Shown: positions 1 through 4,511 of the stretch, piece after piece
Position numbering within the stretch: the first letter of the stretch is position 1
Layout of the letters: each line of letters opens with the position of its first letter
NCBI GenBank assembly: GCA_018382295.1
Contig: JAGZQF010000044.1
Coordinates: forward strand, 1-10,772
DNA from: Collinsella sp.
GTDB lineage: Bacteria; Actinomycetota; Coriobacteriia; Coriobacteriales; Coriobacteriaceae
Length of the DNA: 10,772 nucleotides
Direction of reading: 5' to 3'
Made by a program: the position numbers and the translations under genes
Notes under the pieces: model-generated
The model's database searches: none
What the model was told of the DNA's origin: nothing
The model's input: only the letters and a program-made list of their open reading frames with translations

Positions 1-61
1 CCGTGGGAGGCCAGGGCGCCGCTGACCGGTGGACGGCACCGAGCCGTGCGCTTGAACTTGG
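1..61 (+). other. 3' end of an unseen upstream transcript, identity undecided
   Basis: These bases lead directly into the strong terminator at 62-93, so they are the last part of something transcribed from the left. One forward frame reads a short C-terminus ending in a stop at 23-25, but nothing in it is recognisable. The stretch is GC-rich and contains the small hairpin ACGGC-ACCGA-GCCGT. GGTGGACGGCACC just before the terminator resembles, from memory, the 3' side of the large Gram-positive signal recognition particle RNA. In Bacillus that RNA gene (scr) is origin-proximal, like several genes here. This is only a suggestion: the diagnostic S-domain loop would lie outside the window. Confidence 0.25.
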
Positions 62-93
62 AAGGGGGAGGCCTCGCGGCCTCCCCCTTTTTT
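62..93 (+). terminator. Strong intrinsic terminator
   Basis: A perfect 12-bp stem, AAGGGGGAGGCC (62-73) with GGCCTCCCCCTT (78-89), closes a TCGC tetraloop. It is followed by an uninterrupted T run at 88-93. It ends the transcript entering from the left. On the minus strand the hairpin is preceded by an A run and could also stop transcription reading out of the 158-625 gene. Confidence 0.9.
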
Positions 94-103
94 GCGTTTG
101 TGT

Positions 104-126
104 GGCATAAATGACTCATTTACGCC
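104..126. repeat. Small AT-rich palindrome downstream of the 158-625 gene
   Basis: GGCATAAAT (104-112) and ATTTACGCC (118-126) form a 9-bp stem around GACTC. The single mismatch on the plus strand becomes a G-U pair in minus-strand RNA, so the hairpin is slightly better as the 3' end of the minus-strand gene that stops at 158. No T run follows on the minus strand, so it is not a canonical terminator. Its ATTTA core loosely recalls the larger palindrome at 6716-6777. Confidence 0.4.
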
Positions 127-157
127 AGACGATTTAATTCTTTTTGGTATTGAGCTT

Positions 158-625
158 TTATTTAAAGAAAATAAAACGAATAACAAGGGCAACTGCTATA
201 GCCGCAATGATCAAAAGCAGGATTGTCATTCGATGCTGCTTGCGTCGTTTACTTGACGAAATGAAGATCGATTTTCCTTGTTTTGGCGTTTCGAGATAGC
301 GAGCCGAATGCGTCAAGGTTTGCTTTGGTCGAGGACCTCTTTGTTGATGAGCGGCGGATGCTTTCAGTGACTCCTCACTAGCTGCGCTGTTTTTAGATAA
401 TGGTGCGTCTTTCAGATATACAGGGTCTCCCGAGGCCACGCCCATATGTTTACGTCCCGTTTGGGCATCCTCGAGTGTTTGATATCGATTTCTCGTCACA
501 TACTCGGGCTCAGGATCATTAATGGGCTCTTGCGAGATGTGGGGGCGATGGAACCGTGGCGGCTGCGTGGAAGTATCTTCCCCCTGCGTCGGCATAAACA
601 TTTTGTTCTGGTTTTGGTCGTCCAT
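158..625 (-). CDS. Hypothetical tail-anchored membrane protein
   Basis: I do not recognise a family for this 155-residue protein. Residues 1 to about 125 are hydrophilic and low in predicted order, rich in Gln, Pro, Ser, Thr and Lys, with no catalytic-looking motif and no signal peptide. A basic patch, SSSKRRKQHR (about 123-132), directly precedes one hydrophobic segment at about 133-154, and the chain ends FIFFK. This is the layout of a single C-terminal membrane anchor with the long N-terminal part in the cytoplasm. The start at 623-625 has AAAGGG about five bases upstream. The gene is visibly richer in A and T than its neighbours and stands alone, with a TACAAT hexamer 39 nt upstream on the minus strand. 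It may be lineage-specific. Existence of the gene is likely; function is unknown. Confidence 0.7.
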   Translation of the reverse strand: MDDQNQNKMFMPTQGEDTSTQPPRFHRPHISQEPINDPEPEYVTRNRYQTLEDAQTGRKHMGVASGDPVYLKDAPLSKNSAASEESLKASAAHQQRGPRPKQTLTHSARYLETPKQGKSIFISSSKRRKQHRMTILLLIIAAIAVALVIRFIFFK

Positions 626-664
626 GATGCCCTTTAGCTCGTTACCAACAACGTGTACGCGCTC

Positions 665-670
665 ATTGTA
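665..670 (-). promoter_or_regulatory. Candidate -10 element for the tail-anchored protein gene
   Basis: Minus-strand TACAAT lies 39 nt before the start codon at 625. The same hexamer precedes four other genes here at similar distances. No good -35 hexamer is visible at the usual spacing, so the call rests on recurrence and position only. Confidence 0.35.
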
Positions 671-807
671 AGCCCCTTGTTATTTGTAGCTGGGGACATA
701 CTCGGTATTTAAGCTCTAGTTCAAAGAACCTTAACCTTCCTAAAACCTAAGTCATACGCACTTAGATATGCTTATAGTACTGGACTCAAAAAACTTTATA
801 GTCGATG

Positions 808-836
808 TATATATGAGCACTGGGTGGGCATATATA
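808..836. promoter_or_regulatory. Inverted repeat in the hsp20 leader, possible operator or promoter
   Basis: TATATATG (808-815) and CATATATA (829-836) are perfect 8-bp inverted arms separated by 13 bases. The region also reads as a direct repeat, TATATATGAGC (808-818) and TATATAAGAGC (831-841), matching at 10 of 11 positions with a 23-base offset. It lies 66 nt before the hsp20 start. It could be a regulator-binding site overlapping a TATA-rich -10 region. It matches neither the CIRCE nor the HAIR consensus of known heat-shock repressors. The arms are simple alternating A and T, which weakens the case. Confidence 0.35.
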
Positions 837-881
837 AGAGCGTCAAAAGAAGTCCCAGTCACCTGGAAGATGACTCGGCAG

Positions 882-893
882 TCCTATAAAGGA
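882..893 (+). promoter_or_regulatory. Small hairpin over the hsp20 ribosome binding site
   Basis: TCCT-ATAA-AGGA folds as a 4-bp stem in which the 3' arm is part of the Shine-Dalgarno sequence AAAGGAG (888-894). A second short hairpin, AGTCA (857-861) with TGACT (871-875), lies just upstream. A weak stem masking the binding site of a small heat shock gene is how RNA thermometers are built. Four pairs are few, so this remains a suggestion. Confidence 0.25.
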
Positions 894-902
894 GTGGTAA
901 AC

Positions 903-1334
903 ATGGCAAGCATGGTTCCTTATCGTTCGGTTTTTGGCGTTCGTCCCTCTGCAAGCTCGCTGTTCGATCTGTTTGATGATATGAGCGACCTAGCGAACAG
1001 CTCGATTGCCTCTAAGGCGTTCCCCGTTGACGTTGAGGATAAGGGCGATGGCTATGAGGTCAAGGCTTATCTGACCGGCGTCGCCAAGGACGATATCGAT
1101 GTCGAGCTTAACGAGGGCCGTCTGTCCATTAGCGTGAATGTCGAGGAAGACGAGGGGAACGAGGGCAAGAACTTCCTGCAGAAGGAGTTCAGCTCGTACA
1201 GCGCGACGCGTGGCGTGTATCTTAAGGACGCTTCGAGCGAGGGCCTCTCGGCTAAGTACGCTGACGGCATCCTGACCGTTACGGTTCCCAAGATCGTCGA
1301 GAAGAAGAACGTTACGAAGATCTCCATCGAATAA
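903..1334 (+). CDS. hsp20: Small heat shock protein, Hsp20/alpha-crystallin family
   Basis: An ATP-independent holdase chaperone of 143 residues that binds unfolding proteins and forms oligomers in the cytoplasm. The N-terminal arm (1 to about 38) includes SLFDLFDDMSDL. The alpha-crystallin domain follows at about 39-132, with FPVDVEDKGDGYEVKAYLTG opening it and the family signature AKYADGILTVTVPK at 117-130. The C-terminal tail carries the oligomerisation motif I140-S-I142. The start at 903 is chosen because AAAGGAG lies at 888-894 and the length is normal for the family. An in-frame ATG at 768 would add 45 unrelated residues without a ribosome binding site. The gene is monocistronic, bounded by its leader and the terminator at 1363-1406. 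No CIRCE or HAIR element is visible. Confidence 0.95.
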   Translation: MASMVPYRSVFGVRPSASSLFDLFDDMSDLANSSIASKAFPVDVEDKGDGYEVKAYLTGVAKDDIDVELNEGRLSISVNVEEDEGNEGKNFLQKEFSSYSATRGVYLKDASSEGLSAKYADGILTVTVPKIVEKKNVTKISIE

Positions 1335-1362
1335 CTTCGTTGGTGTTCTTCGCTATTAAAAG

Positions 1363-1406
1363 ACAACAAAAGGGGCTGGGAAGCGATTCCCGGCCCTTTT
1401 TGTTGT
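1363..1406. terminator. Bidirectional terminator between hsp20 and the MBL-fold gene
   Basis: Arms 1363-1382 and 1387-1406 form a 20-bp stem around a GCGA loop, with only two G-U pairs and no mismatch. The outer part is A-rich on the left and T-rich on the right, so each strand has a U-rich 3' flank. It sits between convergent genes (hsp20 stops at 1334, the opposite gene at 1417) and probably stops both. Confidence 0.9.
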
Positions 1407-1416
1407 TTAGGACAGT

Positions 1417-2226
1417 TTATTGAATGGTTGCCGGTTGATACTGACTCGCAGGGCGTATCGAGAGTTTTCGCGATCCTTGGAGAAGGGTTGCGGAGCTGCC
1501 GACCTCGTCATCCAGGGTTGCGGCCAGAGCTTTGGCATAGCTTTTGACGGTAAGGCTCGGACGATTGTTATCTTGGCTGATATGCATGGCAATGAGCTGT
1601 TCGGTGCGATCGGTAACAAGTTCGCGCGCGGCTTCGGCGGCTTGGCCATTGGAGAGGTGTCCCCTTTCAGACAGGATGCGCTCCTGAAGAAAGCGGGGAT
1701 ATTCTCCCTCGCGCAGCATGGTCACATCGTGGTTGCTTTCGAGTGCGAGGACTCGACAATCTTTGAGGGTGTTCATGGCTTGGCTCGATAGCTCTCCGGT
1801 GTCGGTGGCAAAGCCGATGGAATCATCGAGGGTGTCGAATCGATAGCCGACTGGATTGATGACATCGTGTGACGTTGAGTAGGTTTGCACGTGGATGCCG
1901 GCAATGGATAGGGTGTCACCGGGATCGAATTCCTCGACAGGCAGATGCGAAAGATTTTCTTTGCTCGAAAGAGTGCCCCTGCTGGCAAAGAGGGGGCCGT
2001 GCCAGTGCTTGCACCAGACATCGAGGCCCTTGATGTGATCGCTATGCTCATGAGTAATGAGAAGAGCCGAGACGTTGTCTGTCGAGAGCCCCAGTTCTGC
2101 CATGCGCTTTAATGTCTCGCGGCGAGACAGTCCGTCATCGACCATAATGAGCCCCTGCGGGCCCTCGATGAGTGCGCAGTTGCCTTTAGAGCCACTGCCG
2201 AGGATATGAAGGTGCAGACGAGACAT
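1417..2226 (-). CDS. Metallo-beta-lactamase-fold hydrolase, YycJ/WalJ-like
   Basis: A 269-residue single-domain hydrolase. It opens with LGSGSKGN (9-16), typical of the YycJ/WalJ branch. The metal-binding HEHSDH is at 59-64, followed by candidate further ligands SHD (H120), ATDTG (D142), LESNHD (H166) and H215. RILSERGHLSN (183-193) is also characteristic of this branch. Both metal sites look intact, so the enzyme should be active. Members are assigned to DNA or nucleic-acid phosphodiester hydrolysis; in Bacillus yycJ/walJ sits in the walRK operon, but here no walRK genes flank it. It is transcribed divergently from tilS with 48 bp between the start codons. The start at 2226 has only a weak GGAA upstream, so the exact start is less certain than the family. 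Confidence 0.9.
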   Translation of the reverse strand: MSRLHLHILGSGSKGNCALIEGPQGLIMVDDGLSRRETLKRMAELGLSTDNVSALLITHEHSDHIKGLDVWCKHWHGPLFASRGTLSSKENLSHLPVEEFDPGDTLSIAGIHVQTYSTSHDVINPVGYRFDTLDDSIGFATDTGELSSQAMNTLKDCRVLALESNHDVTMLREGEYPRFLQERILSERGHLSNGQAAEAARELVTDRTEQLIAMHISQDNNRPSLTVKSYAKALAATLDDEVGSSATLLQGSRKLSIRPASQYQPATIQ

Positions 2227-2240
2227 AAGATTCCAAAGGA

Positions 2241-2246
2241 TACAAT
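2241..2246 (+). promoter_or_regulatory. Candidate -10 element for tilS
   Basis: TACAAT lies 28 nt before the tilS start, within the 48-bp divergent spacer and partly opposite the leader of the minus-strand gene. No convincing -35 is seen; any -35 would fall inside the first codons of the divergent gene. Confidence 0.35.
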
Positions 2247-2274
2247 GGGTGCGGACGAATAGAGGAGGAAGCGA

Positions 2275-3813
2275 ATGCCAACGGTATCACAGCATTACGG
2301 ACACCATGCCGTGCCTGGGGCAGTCGATGAGACCCGGACGAGACAGCAGGCTGCTCCTGTCGTGCTCATGGTATCAGGCGGCGCGGACTCGACGGCACTG
2401 CTTCTTATGGCGTGCACATCAAAGCTGGATATCCAAGACGGACGCGGTGTTGCCCCCATTGCTCGCGAGCGCCTGCATGTGCTGCATGTAAACCATCATC
2501 TGCGCGGCAAGGCGTCCGATGGCGACGAGGCCTTTGTGCGTGAGCTCTGCGCGCAATATGGTTTACCGCTGTGTGTGGAGCACGCTTATTTTGATGGGGA
2601 GTCGGGCAATATTGAGGCTGCGGCCCGCGAGGTGCGCTATGCCGCGGCGCGGAGGTATGTTCGCGAACTCTGCGCCCAGACGGGGGCGCCGCGAACGGCG
2701 GCTCGTATCTGCACCGCGCACACGTCTTCGGATCGCGCGGAAACGTTTTTGATGAACGCGATTAAGGGTTCGGGGCCCGCTGGTCTATCGAGCATTCCTC
2801 GCCGGAGGAATATCGTGGTGCGTCCCTTGCTCGACCTAACTCATGGCGAGCTCGTGGGCTATCTACAGGTACATGGTCAGCCGTGGCGTGAAGACGAGAG
2901 CAATGAGGATATCTCGTATCTGCGAAACTACGTGCGCCATCGAGTGATGCCGGTGGTGGCGCAGCGCAACGCGAGCGTCTGCAAGACGATTGGCGCCGCC
3001 TGTGAGATCTTGGGTGATGAAGATGCGTTTCTATCCCAGCTGTCGGCACAGGCGTTTCGAAGCTGTTTGCGCAAAGAGGCAGCGGGCGCGCTGGTGCTCG
3101 ATGCCAGGCGCCTTGCTGCGGCCGAGGTGGTAATCGCGCGGCGCATCGTGCGACTGGCGATTAAACGCATCGATCCGGGCGCTCGTCCAGAGATGCGACA
3201 TGTGGAGCGAGTCCTTTCCTGCGTTGCCGAGGGCGCCGGCTCGGTCACGCTTCCGGCGGGGATTGACGCACGCATTGAGTTTGGCATGCTGGCGTTTAAG
3301 GCGCCGGCGGCTCGCGAGGGCCTGGCCGCGGACTGGGTTACCGTACCCGGTCGTTTGCCGTTGGGCGGGGGGCGCATGCTGGTCGCAGAGCCGATGGCCG
3401 TTGAGCCGGGATGCGATATCGTGCGCCGCGCCCGTGAGCTTGCGGTTGTCGGGGAAGTGACAGCTTTGGTAGACGCGGCTGCCCTGGGTTTTGCCGACAG
3501 CGATAGTGAGCGGATCCTGGCGGGCTCACGTGGCGAGATCCCTGCAGAGGCGCGATTGGCGCGCCTGTGGGTGGACGGTCCCGCACCGGGAGACGTGATG
3601 TGCCCGTTAGGGATGAGTGGCCGAAGCAAGAAGGTATCCGACTTGCTAGGCGAGGCTCGCATTCCCGTTACCGAGCGCGCCGGCGTGCCCGTGGTGAGGA
3701 CGGCGCCGGGAGGTGCCGTGGTGTGGGTCGCCGGAGTTCGCGCGGACGAACGTTTTAAATGCACGGCGGCGACGCGTGTGGCTTATCTGCTTCGCGTGGT
3801 TGACGCGGATTAG
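2275..3813 (+). CDS. tilS: tRNA(Ile)-lysidine synthetase TilS
   Basis: Converts the wobble cytidine of the tRNA-Ile CAU anticodon to lysidine using ATP and lysine, so that AUA is read as Ile. At 512 residues it is a full-length TilS. The PP-loop SGGADST is at 34-40 and HVNHHLRG at 71-78. The third nucleotide-binding motif is AHTSSDRAET (148-157), and WREDESN plus RNYVRHRVMP follow at 204-226. The C-terminal TilS domain (about 432-507) contains PGDVMCPLGMSGRSKKVSDLL and WVAGVRADERFKCT. The start has a strong GAGGAGG six bases upstream. The AHTSSDRAET motif departs from the common AHxxDDQxET: the first Asp is Ser and the Gln is Arg, while the second Asp and the ET pair are kept. It is followed by hpt after a 148-bp spacer, the order also seen in Bacillus. 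Confidence 0.96.
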   Translation: MPTVSQHYGHHAVPGAVDETRTRQQAAPVVLMVSGGADSTALLLMACTSKLDIQDGRGVAPIARERLHVLHVNHHLRGKASDGDEAFVRELCAQYGLPLCVEHAYFDGESGNIEAAAREVRYAAARRYVRELCAQTGAPRTAARICTAHTSSDRAETFLMNAIKGSGPAGLSSIPRRRNIVVRPLLDLTHGELVGYLQVHGQPWREDESNEDISYLRNYVRHRVMPVVAQRNASVCKTIGAACEILGDEDAFLSQLSAQAFRSCLRKEAAGALVLDARRLAAAEVVIARRIVRLAIKRIDPGARPEMRHVERVLSCVAEGAGSVTLPAGIDARIEFGMLAFKAPAAREGLAADWVTVPGRLPLGGGRMLVAEPMAVEPGCDIVRRARELAVVGEVTALVDAAALGFADSDSERILAGSRGEIPAEARLARLWVDGPAPGDVMCPLGMSGRSKKVSDLLGEARIPVTERAGVPVVRTAPGGAVVWVAGVRADERFKCTAATRVAYLLRVVDAD

Positions 3814-3852
3814 CCCCTCGCACCAGCTGTTCTGTGCGGCGTTGACGGTATT

Positions 3853-3873
3853 CCCGCGCTGATGGTGCGCGGG
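3853..3873 (+). other. GC-rich hairpin between tilS and hpt
   Basis: CCCGCGC (3853-3859) pairs perfectly with GCGCGGG (3867-3873) around a 7-base loop. No T run follows, so it is not a standard intrinsic terminator. It could attenuate read-through or protect the 3' end of tilS mRNA. It lies about 25 bases before the candidate hpt promoter. Confidence 0.4.
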
Positions 3874-3895
3874 CTGGAAAATATACCCCGTGCGC

Positions 3896-3904
3896 TGCTA
3901 GAAT
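3896..3904 (+). promoter_or_regulatory. Candidate extended -10 promoter for hpt-ftsH
   Basis: TGCTAGAAT is an extended -10 (TGn followed by TAGAAT, five of six matches to TATAAT). It lies 57 nt upstream of the hpt start. No clear -35 is visible, as expected when an extended -10 is used. This would drive hpt and ftsH separately from tilS. Confidence 0.45.
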
Positions 3905-3961
3905 GTGTAGTTCGCGTCCATACGGCGGTGTGTGGGCGATTAAGCACAAGAAAGGGTTGTC

Positions 3962-4510
3962 ATGGCTTCTCAACATCCGGATATCGAGAAGGTTCTGTTT
4001 ACGCAGGAGGATATCGACGGCATCGTTTCTCGCCTGGGCGAGGAGATCACTCGCGACTACGCGGGTAAGGATCTGGTGCTGATCGCGGTTCTGCGCGGTG
4101 CCGTGGTCTTTATGGGCGACCTGATGCGCAAGATTGAGCTACCGACCAACATCGATTTCATGGCTGTTTCGAGCTATGGCGACGGTGTGAAGTCTTCGGG
4201 CATCGTGCGTATCATTAAGGATCTGGATATCGACATCCGTGGTCGCGACGTGCTGATCGTCGAGGACATTCTGGACTCGGGCCTGACCCTCAAGTACCTG
4301 ATGAAGAACCTCGAGAGCCGCAAGCCCGCTTCGCTGGAGGTCGCTGCCTTCCTGTGGAAGGACGTTGAGGACCGCACCTCGGCCATCACGCCCAAGTATG
4401 TTGGAACCCATTGCCCCGATGCCTTTGTGGTGGGCTACGGCCTCGACTATGCCGAGCGCTATCGCAACCTTCCGTATCTGGGCATTTTGAAACCGGAGGT
4501 TTATTCGTAA
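3962..4510 (+). CDS. hpt: Hypoxanthine phosphoribosyltransferase
   Basis: Purine salvage enzyme joining hypoxanthine (and usually guanine) to PRPP to give IMP or GMP, in the cytoplasm. The 182-residue length fits the bacterial family. The PRPP-binding motif VLIVEDILDSGLTL sits about residues 97-110, with the acidic ED pair and the phosphate loop intact. AVLRGAVVFMGDL (about 43-55) forms the early PRPP/pyrophosphate loop. The C-terminal base-binding region is FVVGYGLDYAERYRNLPYLGIL. The start has AAAGGG six bases upstream. The stop codon is separated from the ftsH start by a single base, so the two are co-transcribed and probably translationally coupled. Substrate range cannot be fixed from sequence. 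Confidence 0.97.
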   Translation: MASQHPDIEKVLFTQEDIDGIVSRLGEEITRDYAGKDLVLIAVLRGAVVFMGDLMRKIELPTNIDFMAVSSYGDGVKSSGIVRIIKDLDIDIRGRDVLIVEDILDSGLTLKYLMKNLESRKPASLEVAAFLWKDVEDRTSAITPKYVGTHCPDAFVVGYGLDYAERYRNLPYLGILKPEVYS

Positions 4511-4511
4511 G

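Noticed and set aside
768..902. Upstream in-frame start for hsp20
   Set aside because: It has no Shine-Dalgarno sequence, the extra residues are unlike Hsp20 proteins, and AAAGGAG precedes the start at 903.
720..902. CIRCE or HAIR heat-shock operator before hsp20
   Set aside because: A single ACTCAA half-site is present near 785, but neither the TTAGCACTC inverted pair nor a CTTGAGT/ACTCAAG pair with the right spacing is there.
408..1227. Shared VYLKDA peptide in the tail-anchored protein and in Hsp20
   Set aside because: Six residues in otherwise unrelated sequences on opposite strands; treated as coincidence.
2928..3764. 278-codon minus-strand open frame opposite tilS
   Set aside because: Low-complexity Ala, Ser, Arg, Pro and Thr translation typical of a shadow frame in GC-rich coding sequence.
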